Assembly: GCA_900768845.1 (NCBI GenBank)
Contig: CAAGEK010000073.1
Location: forward strand, 10,438 to 74,437
Direction: 5' to 3'
Source of the DNA: Alphaproteobacteria bacterium
GTDB taxonomy: Bacteria > Pseudomonadota > Alphaproteobacteria > CAAGCB01 > CAG-977
Length of the DNA stretch: 64,000 bases
Of this stretch, positions 7,204 to 16,385 are shown piece after piece (the first letter of the stretch is position 1; each line of letters opens with the position of its first letter). A program made the position numbers and the translations under genes. A model generated the notes under the pieces. That model saw only the letters and a program-made list of their open reading frames with translations. It was not told the DNA's origin and searched no databases.

Positions 7204-7866
7204 ATGATGCCCGAAAAGAAACAGGAAGAAAATTCCGAAGACTGGATGACCACTTACAGCGACATGGTGACGCTGTTAATGTGTTTTTTCGTTATGCTGT
7301 TGGCCGCATCCAAAGTCGACGCCGTCATGTTTGAACAAATCAGGACGGGGATTGCACGCGAATTTATGGATAAACAGGTCGACCAGCCGATTACACTGCT
7401 GATCGCCGATTTAAGCGACGATCTGAAAACTTTAAGGCTTGACGATAAGGACAACTTGTTGGGCGACGACCATATGGGCGTTATTCTGGATTTGAACGCC
7501 AACACGTTTTTCGACAGCGGATCCGCCCGTTTGAAACCCGAAGCGACTCCCATTCTGGCCAGACTTGCCTCCACACTGAATGTCAAGCAATACAACATTT
7601 TCCGTTTTGAAGTTCAAGGGCACACCGACGACAACCCCATTCATACGGCGCAATTCCCTTCAAATTGGGAACTGTCTTCCGCCCGTGCGTCGGCGGTCAC
7701 CCGTTTTTTGATTGATCACGGAATTGACGAAACGCGTTTGCGCGCCGTCGGTATGGCCGATATTCAGCCCCGTTTTCCGAACAGGGATGCATACGGCAAC
7801 CCGATCAAACACAATCAGGAAAGAAACCGGCGCGTCGTCATCCGTATGGATTTGGTTTACAAATAA
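7204..7866 (+). CDS. motB: MotB-type stator subunit with OmpA-like peptidoglycan anchor
   Basis: A 220-residue protein with one N-terminal membrane segment, YSDMVTLLMCFFVMLLA, holding the conserved aspartate that carries the ion, preceded by the EDWMTTY motif of MotB. The periplasmic part is an OmpA-like domain: FDSGSARLKPEATPIL, then EVQGHTDDNPI, WELSSARASAV and NRRVVIRMD. It anchors the stator to peptidoglycan. At 220 residues it is shorter than E. coli MotB (about 308). It is translated directly after motA. Whether it powers flagella or another motor cannot be told here. Confidence 0.85.
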   Translation: MMPEKKQEENSEDWMTTYSDMVTLLMCFFVMLLAASKVDAVMFEQIRTGIAREFMDKQVDQPITLLIADLSDDLKTLRLDDKDNLLGDDHMGVILDLNANTFFDSGSARLKPEATPILARLASTLNVKQYNIFRFEVQGHTDDNPIHTAQFPSNWELSSARASAVTRFLIDHGIDETRLRAVGMADIQPRFPNRDAYGNPIKHNQERNRRVVIRMDLVYK

Positions 7867-8261
7867 AAGCTTTTCAAAATCGCTTCCGTCGTGTTTATGG
7901 CCGTTTCGACGCTGGCCGTTCATCTGTCGGGGCGGGGCGTAAAACGCGCAAGCCTCACCGCACAACAGCAGAAAAACAATCGTCTGCTTAATCTTCCGGC
8001 TACGCTTGGTATACAACGATCAAGGCGGCGGGCAGATGCCGGAGGTGTCCTTCGTCGGCGGTCATAATACGTCCTTTTTAGTGATTTTTGCATATTTCCT
8101 GAAATTTTACGAGAGTTTGGCTTTGATATCCGCATCTTTCGTCCCGCCTCTTGCGAACCGTTGAAGTTCTCTTCCTTTCAGACGTAAAACTTGACACGCT
8201 TATTGTAATGTTCAGGCCGCCATATCCGAACTTTTTTTGTGCATGGTCTCGGGTTTCACGA
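7867..8261. other. Gene-free stretch after motB, possible eroded third gene
   Basis: Directly after the motB stop, a plus-strand frame without a start reads KLFKIASVVFMAVSTLAV followed by a polar segment to about 8068. This looks like the N-terminal membrane anchor of a lost protein. The rest to 8261 shows no gene. Confidence 0.25.
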
Positions 8262-8640
8262 ATTTCATACCCGAACGGGAGGCGGCAAAAAGATACCGCC
8301 CGCCCAATGGGTGACGGGCGTAGTCCTCATACTACCGGTTACGCTTACGGCCTGCAATACTCAGGCAGGTGCATTTCGTTACTTGCCGCCCTAACGGGGC
8401 GAACAGGTCTAATGTCAGCTGATCCGATGAGCGTCTTTGTTCAGCTGATTTGTATATATTCCGCAATCTTACGGGCGTTCTTTCCCGCGGATAGTATCCT
8501 TTGCTCCAAGATTCTCTGTTGCCGATATGTTGCTCCACCGCTCGGAAACCGTCAAACCCGCTTTTCACTTTCAGAAATCCTGCAAAGCTCGACACACTCA
8601 TCTTCAGCGGTATCTCCACTTCCGATTTTATTGTCGTGTT
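8262..8640 (-). mobile_element. Decayed IS200/IS605-type TnpA remnant, right copy
   Basis: Minus-strand fragments read IPLKMSVSSFAGFLKVKSG, then GNRESWSKGYYPRE and SSDQLTLDLFAPL, the same order as the left copy. Frame changes lie between them. The 3' tail (8265-8345) is the inverted counterpart of 320-385. It is closer to intact than the left copy in the GNRESWSKGYY part, but it lacks the N-terminal half with the HUH motif. Confidence 0.7.
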
Positions 8641-8790
8641 TCCTTCCGGTTCAATAGCTCTCAGTCTTCATAGAATGATATTTCGGTGCAAAAAACAGTG
8701 ATATTTGCCGTTGCCGAACTGCGGAGTTTTTTTGTGCATAGTTGTAAGCTTTCCCGAACCACACGCTTGGCGCGGGGTGTTCGGATTACA

Positions 8791-8820
8791 AAAAAGCCGC
8801 CTTTATCAAAAAGCGGCTTT
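8791..8820 (-). terminator. Terminator of the alpha/beta hydrolase gene
   Basis: Read on the minus strand, aaagccgc pairs with gcggcttt around a short loop, followed by tttt. It lies 11 bases beyond the hydrolase stop. Confidence 0.7.
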
Positions 8821-8831
8821 CGTATTTTCCG

Positions 8832-9584
8832 TTATATATTTTGAACCATCGTTTCCAAAACGTTTTTCAATACGTCCAATTCGTGCGGCTCCGACAAACG
8901 ATGTCCGCTGTTTTTCAACACGATCAGTTTGACATTCTCGCTTTGCAATCTGTCCATAATCTGAAAAGACGTTTTTACCGGCACACAATCGTCCTTTGTT
9001 CCGTGTATCAAGGTCACGGGACAGGAAACGGCAATAGGATCGCCGCTTTGCAATAATAAATGTTTTTTCGCGTCGTCGAACAAAGCCGCCGTCCACGGAT
9101 CCCCCTCTTCGGTCCATCCGTTCGGCGTGTAGATGACGCCTTTTTCAAGGACGTCTTTTTTTTGCCGTTCTGAAAAGGCTTCCCATAATCCGACGGTAAA
9201 GTCGGGAGCGGCCGCCATTCCGATCAATCCCGCAACCCTGTCCGGACGCGACAAAGCCGCCAGCAACATAATCCACCCGCCCATGCTGCTGCCGACCAAA
9301 ACCAACCTGCCCTGAGTTACGCGGTCGATGATTTCCAATGCGTCATCCCGCCATTTGCCGATTGTACCGTCGGTGTAAACGCCGGAAGATTCTCCGTGTC
9401 CCGAAAAATCGAACGCGGTGAAAGACCATCCGTTTTGTGCGCAAACCCGTTCCAAAAATACGGATTTTGACGCGTTTTTATCGGACAGGGTGCCGTGCAT
9501 GAAAACAACGTTCACCTCTTTTCCGGCGGGAACGTGCCTGTATGCCAAACGCGCTCCGGTTTTCGTTTCCAGTATGCCTTCCAC
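8832..9584 (-). CDS. Alpha/beta hydrolase (ABHD10/thioesterase-like)
   Basis: A 250-residue cytoplasmic hydrolase. The oxyanion region is VVFMHGTLSD, the nucleophile elbow is LVGSSMGGW with the catalytic serine, the acid is probably in IHGTKDDCVP, and the histidine is in LKNSGHRLSE. FDFSGHGESSG lies before the elbow. The pattern is that of short carboxylesterases and acyl-protein thioesterases related to ABHD10; the substrate is unknown. The GTG at 9584 has AAAGGA 8 bases upstream. It lies 19 bases after the Sel1-repeat gene on the same strand, so both are probably cotranscribed. Confidence 0.8.
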   Translation of the reverse strand: MEGILETKTGARLAYRHVPAGKEVNVVFMHGTLSDKNASKSVFLERVCAQNGWSFTAFDFSGHGESSGVYTDGTIGKWRDDALEIIDRVTQGRLVLVGSSMGGWIMLLAALSRPDRVAGLIGMAAAPDFTVGLWEAFSERQKKDVLEKGVIYTPNGWTEEGDPWTAALFDDAKKHLLLQSGDPIAVSCPVTLIHGTKDDCVPVKTSFQIMDRLQSENVKLIVLKNSGHRLSEPHELDVLKNVLETMVQNI

Positions 9585-9603
9585 AAAATCATCCTTTCGT
9601 TTT

Positions 9604-11184
9604 TTAAAGGTCGGGGACGTCGTCGTCCATCACGGGATCGGGCTTGTTTTCTTCCGGCTTTTCCTCTTCCGCCTCTTCCTCTTCGGGACGGGCGATCGCG
9701 CCGGCTTCGTCATCGTCGCTGAAGAACCTGTCTTTGAAACTGGAAATCAGGCCTTTCGACTTTTTCTCTTCGGGGTCGGCCGTAAAGCCCTGCTTGCCGT
9801 ATTCGTCAGCCAGCTTTTGTCCCGCGTCGCGAATGGATTGATCCAAATTCCCGTCAAGCATTTCAATCGTTTCTTTGATTGTCGGCTGGGATTCTTCGTT
9901 TGCGAATTTTTTGGACAGTAAAAACAGCTTGTAACATTCGGCCAGATCGGGCGGAACGGTTGTTCCTTCGCAATACATCGGAGCCAGCCGGAACATTGCG
10001 ATGGCATTGTTTTTATCCGCCGCTTTTTTGAACCAGTTGAAAGCTTCCTGATAATCGCTGCTTTCCATTCCCTGCCCCAAAACGTACAAATCGCCCAGAA
10101 TGATCATGGCCAATTCGTCGCCTCGCGCCGCCTTTTTTTCCAAAAACTTGATGATTTCCCCGAAATTGTTTTCACGAATGGCCTTGTTCAAAGAACGGCG
10201 GGTGACCCCAGCGGAAACGAGCAAAACATCCAGCTCCGTTTTTACCGTAATGACCTCGGGTTTCGGCGGTTCGGCGTTGTTTGCGCCGTTTTGGGCTTTT
10301 TTCTTGTCGGTTGCCGTTTCATCGACTTCCAACATGGCTTCCTGATTCTTTTTCGGCATGGATTCTTCGCGGCTTTTCTTGCGCCATTTCTGGGCGCGTG
10401 CCTGAGCCGCCTGAATTTCTTCGGGCCTCATTTTTTCGGCCATCTTGTCACGCAGGGATGCCCCCTGCTCCCGTTTCGGAGAAGGCGCATACGCCGCAAT
10501 CAGGTTGTAATACATATGCGCGCCGACGGGATTGAAAGGCAAACCGCGGATTTCCGTGTTGGAAAACAGCTCGGCCAGTTTTGTTTGCGATGCGACGTCC
10601 CCCTGATCCGCCGCCAGTTTGTACCAGCGCAAAGCCTGACCGTAATCCTGCGGCGTTCCCGAACCTTTGACGTACATTTTTCCCAAAGCGGCCTGAGCCA
10701 TATAATATCCCTGCTCCCCCGAAGCGGAATAAAGCTTGAAAGCCTTTACGGGATCCTTTTTCGTGCCCAGCCCTTCTTCATAAAGCAGTCCCAGATTGTA
10801 CTGAGCCAGATAACTGCCCTTGTCTGCGGCTTTTTGAAACCATTTCATGGCTTGGCCGTAATCTTTTTCGGCCAACTTTCCCGTGTAATGGGCGTTTCCG
10901 ACTTTTAAAGCGGCCTTTTCATCCCCCGCTTCGGCGGCCAGCCGGTATAAACGCAACGCTTCGATTTCGTCGGCGGGAACACCCCATCCGTTTTCAACCA
11001 TACGCGCCAGCTGATAACGCGCTTCGGCGTTGTTTTCCTTTTCCGCCAAACGCGTGAATTCTTCCATGGCAAAGACGTAATCTTTTTCTTTCAAAGCCTC
11101 CGCCGCTTCCTGATACGTCGCGTATGCGGGAAAAGCGGCAAATATTCCGGCCGCCAGAACAAAACCGTTGAAACGTGTTTTCAT
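9604..11184 (-). CDS. Secreted Sel1-repeat protein
   Basis: A 526-residue protein. A signal peptide (MKTRFNGFVLAAGIFAAFPAYA) is followed by at least five Sel1-type helical repeats, e.g. ARYQLARMVENGWGVPADEI, AQYNLGLLYEEGLGTKKDP and AQAALGKMYVKGSGTPQDYG. A linker rich in K/E follows near residue 270-300. A second, shorter repeat block begins around 345 (AMIILGDLYVLGQGMESSDY), and the last 50 residues are acidic (EEEEAEEEKPEENKPDP). Such proteins serve as periplasmic scaffolds. The start at 11184 is preferred because AAGGAG precedes it. The role is unknown; the neighbouring Crp-type gene upstream could be its regulator. Confidence 0.8.
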   Translation of the reverse strand: MKTRFNGFVLAAGIFAAFPAYATYQEAAEALKEKDYVFAMEEFTRLAEKENNAEARYQLARMVENGWGVPADEIEALRLYRLAAEAGDEKAALKVGNAHYTGKLAEKDYGQAMKWFQKAADKGSYLAQYNLGLLYEEGLGTKKDPVKAFKLYSASGEQGYYMAQAALGKMYVKGSGTPQDYGQALRWYKLAADQGDVASQTKLAELFSNTEIRGLPFNPVGAHMYYNLIAAYAPSPKREQGASLRDKMAEKMRPEEIQAAQARAQKWRKKSREESMPKKNQEAMLEVDETATDKKKAQNGANNAEPPKPEVITVKTELDVLLVSAGVTRRSLNKAIRENNFGEIIKFLEKKAARGDELAMIILGDLYVLGQGMESSDYQEAFNWFKKAADKNNAIAMFRLAPMYCEGTTVPPDLAECYKLFLLSKKFANEESQPTIKETIEMLDGNLDQSIRDAGQKLADEYGKQGFTADPEEKKSKGLISSFKDRFFSDDDEAGAIARPEEEEAEEEKPEENKPDPVMDDDVPDL

Positions 11185-11207
11185 AAAACGCCACTCCTTA
11201 AAATATT

Positions 11208-11900
11208 TCACCCTTCGTCCCCGCGGACGTCCTGAACCATATCCGCCAGCTTTTTCATGTCGTGAATGATCAAAGTTCTTTTTTCACGCGTCACAATGTT
11301 TTTTCGCGCCAAATCGTTCATCGCACGGGCGACGGTTTCCCGTGCGGTGCTGACGCGGCCGGCGATTTCCGTATGCACGGGAACGGGAGTGATGTAAATC
11401 TTTCCGTCCTTTTCCACGCCCTTTTCCCGCCCCAGACGCAATATTTCCGCATGAATGCGGTTGTTCGCCCCCAAAGTACTCAATTCGACGATGCGGATGC
11501 TGGACTGGCGGATGATTTCCGCCATCCTTTGCATGATTTTAAATCCGACGGAAGCTTCGTGTTTCAGGCATTCTTCAAACTTTTGCGCGGACAGGAAAGC
11601 GATCGTCGAAGGTTCCACGGCGAAAACGGTCGCCGAACGGGGAGCTTTGTCAATGGCGGCAAGCTCGCCGAAAAAGCCGCCGGCTTCGACGTCGTCAAGC
11701 ATGACTTCGCGGCCGGCCAGAGTGTAAACGGCCACTCTCACCCGTCCTTTTTGCACTAAAATCAGATCTGTGTTGCAATCTTCCCTGTTAATGATTTCCT
11801 GTCCCGCATTGACATTCTTCCACCGCAGGACTTTGTCGATTTCCCTGCGGAAATCTTCGGAAGTCCCGTCAAAAAGAGGAAGAGAATCCGACCTGAGCAT
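11208..11900 (-). CDS. Crp/Fnr-family transcription regulator
   Basis: A 230-residue regulator: a cyclic-nucleotide-binding-like beta roll (about 10-125; GGFFGELAAIDKAPRSATV is the phosphate-binding-cassette position), a long dimer helix, and a C-terminal winged helix (about 150-220) with the HTH segment TEIAGRVSTARETVARAMND. The cassette keeps GE and RSA, so a cyclic nucleotide ligand is possible. No cysteine cluster of Fnr type is seen. It lies 23 bases upstream of the Sel1-repeat gene and 12 bases downstream of purU. Confidence 0.85.
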   Translation of the reverse strand: MLRSDSLPLFDGTSEDFRREIDKVLRWKNVNAGQEIINREDCNTDLILVQKGRVRVAVYTLAGREVMLDDVEAGGFFGELAAIDKAPRSATVFAVEPSTIAFLSAQKFEECLKHEASVGFKIMQRMAEIIRQSSIRIVELSTLGANNRIHAEILRLGREKGVEKDGKIYITPVPVHTEIAGRVSTARETVARAMNDLARKNIVTREKRTLIIHDMKKLADMVQDVRGDEG

Positions 11901-11912
11901 TTCAAACCCCGT

Positions 11913-12782
11913 TTATTTGAATACGACGGTACGCCGTCCGTTCAACAACACCCGTCTTTCGACATGATACCTGACTGCACGCGCCAACACAATGTTTTCC
12001 AAATCCTTTCCCATGGAAACCAGTTTTTCCGGCGTATCCGTGTGGTCGACGCGTTCGACGGCCTGTTCGATAATCGGGCCTTCGTCCAAATCCCCCGTGA
12101 CGTAATGCGCCGTCGCACCGATTAATTTCACGCCGCGTTCATAAGCCTGATGGTATGGTCTGGCTCCTTTGAAGCTGGGCAGGAAGGAATGGTGGATGTT
12201 GATACACCGTCCCGTCAGGGCGTGACACATCTCGTCGGATAAAATCTGCATATAACGCGCCAGTATCAACAAATCGATGTTCAGGCCGTCCGCCAACGCC
12301 AAAATCTTGTTTTCCTGTTCCCTTTTCTCTTCAAAGGAAGAACCTTTGGGCAAAGGGAAGCAATAATACGGAATGCCGTTCCATTCGACAAAATCGCGCA
12401 TATCTTCGTGATTGGACACGACGGCGGCGATATCGACATTCAAAAGCCCCGTCCTCCAACGTTGCAACAAATCGTTCAGACAATGGCTTTCCTTTGAAAC
12501 GGCCAGAATGACCCGTGCGGGACGGTCGCCGTCGTACAGTTTCCAGCGCATGTCAAATTCCGCGGCAAGGGGCGCAAAGTGCTGTTTCAGCGTTTCGCGA
12601 GCCGGTTCCGCGGTTTGTGTCGTAAATACGATGCGCATAAAGAACAAACCGCTCATCGGGTCGCCGAACTGAGCCGCTTCAACGACGAAACCGCCTTCAT
12701 CGGCGACGGCTCCGAACACGCGTGCCGCAATGCCCGTCCTGTCGGGGCAGATGATGGTCAGGATATGTGTTTCCTTTTGCAT
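11913..12782 (-). CDS. purU: Formyltetrahydrofolate deformylase
   Basis: A 289-residue PurU. An N-terminal ACT domain (ICPDRTGIAARVFGAVADEG) senses amino acids, and the C-terminal formyltransferase fold carries the hydrolase site: HHSFLPSFKGARPYHQAYERG with the catalytic His, GATAHYVTGDLDEGPII with Asp, and the ending VLLNGRRTVVF. It hydrolyses 10-formyl-THF to THF and formate and balances one-carbon units. ATG at 12782 is chosen; a TTG two codons upstream is possible. Confidence 0.92.
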   Translation of the reverse strand: MQKETHILTIICPDRTGIAARVFGAVADEGGFVVEAAQFGDPMSGLFFMRIVFTTQTAEPARETLKQHFAPLAAEFDMRWKLYDGDRPARVILAVSKESHCLNDLLQRWRTGLLNVDIAAVVSNHEDMRDFVEWNGIPYYCFPLPKGSSFEEKREQENKILALADGLNIDLLILARYMQILSDEMCHALTGRCINIHHSFLPSFKGARPYHQAYERGVKLIGATAHYVTGDLDEGPIIEQAVERVDHTDTPEKLVSMGKDLENIVLARAVRYHVERRVLLNGRRTVVFK

Positions 12783-12830
12783 TTCCAATTCTCTCTTTTA
12801 GGTTTAAAAAAATGTTTTATCAGATTGATT

Positions 12831-15800
12831 CTATTTTGTTTCTTCAGCCAAAGACGCCATCTTTTCCATCAGTTTCCTCATCCCTTTCATACGATCCTGC
12901 GGCGTTTCCCAAACACGCATATAAACGATTTTCTGATCAGGCCGGATTTTGGCCGTACCGCAATTTTGCGCAATGAATTTAACAAGTCCCGCAGGATTTG
13001 GAAAGACGTTGTTGCGCAAAGAAACAACCGCCCCTTTGGGACCGGCTTCCAGCTTTTCGACGTTGGCGCGGCGGCACAGCGTTTTTATCGCAATGATTTC
13101 CAACAGGTTTTCCACTTCGACAGGCAAAGTGCCGAACCGGTCGACCATTTCCGCCGCCAGCCCTTCGATTTCGGAAATATCGGCGATTTCCGCCAAACGG
13201 CGGTAAAGCCCCATGCGCACATTCAAATCGCGAATGTACGTTTCGGGAATCAAAACGGGCATTCCCGCCGTGATTTGAGGCGACCAGCCGCTTTCCCCCT
13301 CACCGTCGGGGCTGTCGCCGCGTTTTGCTTCGGCGACGGCTTCTTCCAACATATGCTGGTACAGTTCGACGCCGACTTCCCGAATATGGCCGGATTGCTC
13401 TTCGCCCAAAAGGTTACCCGCCCCGCGGATGTCCAAATCGTGGCTCGCCAAAGTAAATCCCGCGCCCAAAGTGTCAAGCTTTTGCATCACTTCCATACGT
13501 TTTTGAGCCGTTTTCCCGATTTTCTGGCGCGCCGGCAAAGTCAGATACGCGTAAGCCCGCGTTTTGCCGCGGCCGACACGTCCGCGCAACTGGTAAAGTT
13601 GTGCCAGACCGAACATATCGGCGCGGTGGATGATCATCGTATTGACCGAAGGCATATCCAACCCCGATTCAATAATCGTCGTCGACAGCAACACATCATA
13701 TTTTTTATCGGCGAACGCGGTCATGATGTCTTCCAATTCCGTCGGAGCCATCCGTCCGTGCGCCGCCACGACTTTGATTTCCGGAACGATACGGTGCAAC
13801 GTTTTCAAAACGTCGTCCATATCCGAAATGCGCGGACATACATAAAAAGTCTGCCCTCCCCGCAAATGTTCGCGCATCAACGCTTCGCGGATGATAACGG
13901 GATCGAAAGGCAGGACGAACGTCCTGACGGCCAAACGGTCGACGGGCGGCGTCGCGATGACGCTCAGCTCGCGAACCCCCGTCAACGCCATTTGAAGCGT
14001 TCGGGGAATGGGCGTCGCCGTTAATGTCAGAACATGGACGTTCGCCTTGAGTTGTTTTAATCTTTCCTTATGCGCAACGCCGAAATGCTGTTCTTCGTCA
14101 ACGATCAACAACCCCAGATTTTTAAATTCGATGCTTTTTGACAACAAAGCGTGCGTTCCGACGACAACATCCAAAGTCCCGTTCGCCGCTTCTTTTTTAA
14201 CGGCGGCCGTTTTCGACGCTCCGACCAAACGGGAAAGCATTCCGACGCGCACCGGAAAGCCCGCCAAGCGTTTGACAAAAGTTTCATAGTGCTGTCTGGC
14301 CAACAAAGTCGTCGGTACGACGACGGCGACCTGAACGCCGTTCATCGCCGCGACGAAGGCGGCGCGCAACGCGACTTCGGTCTTTCCGAAACCGACGTCG
14401 CCGCAAACGAGCCTGTCCATCGGACGGCCTTCGGTCAAATCGGACAGAACGTCGGCGATGCTTTTGTCCTGATCTTCGGTTTCCGCATAAGGGAAACGGG
14501 CGCAGAAATCATCATAGACGCCTTCGGGCGCAAGCAACTTTTCCGCCGGACGCAAATACCGCTCCGCCGCGATTTTTATCAACGCTTCGGCCATGTCGCG
14601 GATGCGTTTTTTCAGTTTGGCCTTGCGCGCCTGCCATGCTTTTCCGCCCAGTTTGTCCAGCGGGACGCCGCCTTGTTCCGATCCGTATCGGGACAAGACC
14701 TCGATGTTTTCGACGGGAACGAACAGTTTGTCATCATCGGCGTAAACGACGCACAAACAATCGTGAGGGGCTCCTCCGACCTGCAAAGTCGCCAAGCCCT
14801 GATACCGTCCGATGCCGTGATCGATATGAACGACCAAATCCCCTTCGTTCAATGCGGAAATGTCGGAAATGAATCCGTCCCCGCGTTTTTTGCGACGAAC
14901 GGGACGCGCCAGACGGTCGCCCAGTATGTCGGTTTCGGAAATGATGCAGAACTTTTCCGTTTTAAATCCCTGCTCCAACGGCAAAACGACAAAGGCGGCG
15001 GAACGTTCGTCCGATTTCAGGGCTTCGTCCCATCCGTCCGCGAAAACCAACGGAGTGCCGCGGTCGCGCAACAATCCGGCGATACGGTCACGCGATCCCG
15101 CCGAATACGCCGCCAAAACGACTTTGCGCCCTTCCCGCCTTTCTTCATTCAAGTACGTCCGCACCGCTTCATAAACATCCGCATCGGGCAAAGAGCGTTC
15201 CGCGGAAAAGTCTTTTCCGTGACGGCCGCCCGCATCGACCGTTCCTTTGGCGTCGGGCGGCGGGCAAAACGGAAACAGGCTGTAAACAGCACGGGACAGC
15301 AGATGGCGTTGAAATTCGTCCTTTGTCAGGAACATCCGTTCCACGGGCACGGGATGGTAAACGATGCCGCCTTCCGACAATCCGCTTTTTTCGGCGTCCT
15401 TGCGTGCGTCATAAAATTCTTGAATTTGTTCAAAGCGGGCGTCGGCGGCTTCTTCGGCCTGATAATCCGAAGAAACCACGGCATCGGGAACAAAAGCGAA
15501 CACCGTGTCCGTCCCTTCATGAAACAGGGGCAACCAATGTTCCATTCCCTGAAAACGGCGTCCTTCGGAAATGCTTTCATACAAAGCGTCGTTCACGCCT
15601 CCGCCGAACAGCTCGCGGTAATTCGTGCGAAATCGGGATACGGCTTCGGCGTCCAGAGCAACCTCGCTGACCGGTTTGAAGGAAAAACGGTCGAGGTTGC
15701 CCGTCGTGCGCTGGGTCATCGGATCGAACGTGCGGATGCTTTCCAGTTCGTCGCCGAACAGATCGAGGCGCAACGGTTCGGGGTGTCCCGGGGCAAAAAC

Positions 15801-16298
15801 GTCGATAATTCCGCCGCGGACGGCATACTCTCCGGCCTCCATGACCTGTTCGGCGCGAATGTACCCGTTGCGTTCCAGAAAAGTGTGAAAAGCTTTCTCA
15901 TCAAACGGCTTTCCGGCTTCCGCGTTCAAAGAAGCCTTGAAGAAATCCGTCGGCGGGACGCGTTGCAAAACGGCGTTTACGGTCGTCAACACCAATCTGG
16001 GGGCTTTTCCCTTTCCCTGATGCAATCGGGTCAGGGTTTCCAAGCGTTTCGCCACAATGTCGGCATTCGGGGAAACACGGTCGTACGGCACGGTGTCCCA
16101 TGCCGGAAGGGTCAGAACGTCCACGTCGGGAGCGAAAAACGCCGTTTCCGCCGCCAGATCCGCCAACCTGAGGTCGTCGCGGCAAATATGCAAAACGTCG
16201 CCCGTCCGTCGCGCTTCCTCCGCCAAAACCAAAGCGGAAAAACCGTCGGGAACGCCCGCCAGAAGATGCCTTTCGGCTTTTTTTGAAAATCTCAGCAT
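12831..16298 (-). CDS. mfd: Transcription-repair coupling factor Mfd
   Basis: A 1155-residue protein of normal Mfd length. Order: UvrB-homology domain (1 to about 330), the RNA polymerase-interacting domain (GDLVVHIDHGIGRYQGL, about 480), superfamily 2 helicase (Walker A GDVGFGKTEV; DEEQHFGV; TATPIPRTLQ; QLRGRVGRG), and a C-terminal TRCF domain. It removes stalled RNA polymerase and recruits UvrA. The start at 16298 gives the family length; the frame also runs to a GTG at 16361. It is divergent from recG with 87 bases between the two starts, a space that must hold both promoters. Confidence 0.95.
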   Translation of the reverse strand: MLRFSKKAERHLLAGVPDGFSALVLAEEARRTGDVLHICRDDLRLADLAAETAFFAPDVDVLTLPAWDTVPYDRVSPNADIVAKRLETLTRLHQGKGKAPRLVLTTVNAVLQRVPPTDFFKASLNAEAGKPFDEKAFHTFLERNGYIRAEQVMEAGEYAVRGGIIDVFAPGHPEPLRLDLFGDELESIRTFDPMTQRTTGNLDRFSFKPVSEVALDAEAVSRFRTNYRELFGGGVNDALYESISEGRRFQGMEHWLPLFHEGTDTVFAFVPDAVVSSDYQAEEAADARFEQIQEFYDARKDAEKSGLSEGGIVYHPVPVERMFLTKDEFQRHLLSRAVYSLFPFCPPPDAKGTVDAGGRHGKDFSAERSLPDADVYEAVRTYLNEERREGRKVVLAAYSAGSRDRIAGLLRDRGTPLVFADGWDEALKSDERSAAFVVLPLEQGFKTEKFCIISETDILGDRLARPVRRKKRGDGFISDISALNEGDLVVHIDHGIGRYQGLATLQVGGAPHDCLCVVYADDDKLFVPVENIEVLSRYGSEQGGVPLDKLGGKAWQARKAKLKKRIRDMAEALIKIAAERYLRPAEKLLAPEGVYDDFCARFPYAETEDQDKSIADVLSDLTEGRPMDRLVCGDVGFGKTEVALRAAFVAAMNGVQVAVVVPTTLLARQHYETFVKRLAGFPVRVGMLSRLVGASKTAAVKKEAANGTLDVVVGTHALLSKSIEFKNLGLLIVDEEQHFGVAHKERLKQLKANVHVLTLTATPIPRTLQMALTGVRELSVIATPPVDRLAVRTFVLPFDPVIIREALMREHLRGGQTFYVCPRISDMDDVLKTLHRIVPEIKVVAAHGRMAPTELEDIMTAFADKKYDVLLSTTIIESGLDMPSVNTMIIHRADMFGLAQLYQLRGRVGRGKTRAYAYLTLPARQKIGKTAQKRMEVMQKLDTLGAGFTLASHDLDIRGAGNLLGEEQSGHIREVGVELYQHMLEEAVAEAKRGDSPDGEGESGWSPQITAGMPVLIPETYIRDLNVRMGLYRRLAEIADISEIEGLAAEMVDRFGTLPVEVENLLEIIAIKTLCRRANVEKLEAGPKGAVVSLRNNVFPNPAGLVKFIAQNCGTAKIRPDQKIVYMRVWETPQDRMKGMRKLMEKMASLAEETK

Positions 16299-16385
16299 TT
16301 TTTGAACTTGCCCCAAATCGGAGGTTACGTCATAAATACAATATAGAGTTCGGAAAATCACTTCTTTTTTTCAGGAAAAAACGCA

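Noticed and set aside
12579..14024. 481-codon open frame on the plus strand
   Set aside because: Antisense to purU and mfd with shadow-like composition.
14151..16286. 711-codon open frame on the plus strand
   Set aside because: Fully antisense to mfd; composition rich in R, Q and F and no start site or motif. Shadow of codon bias.
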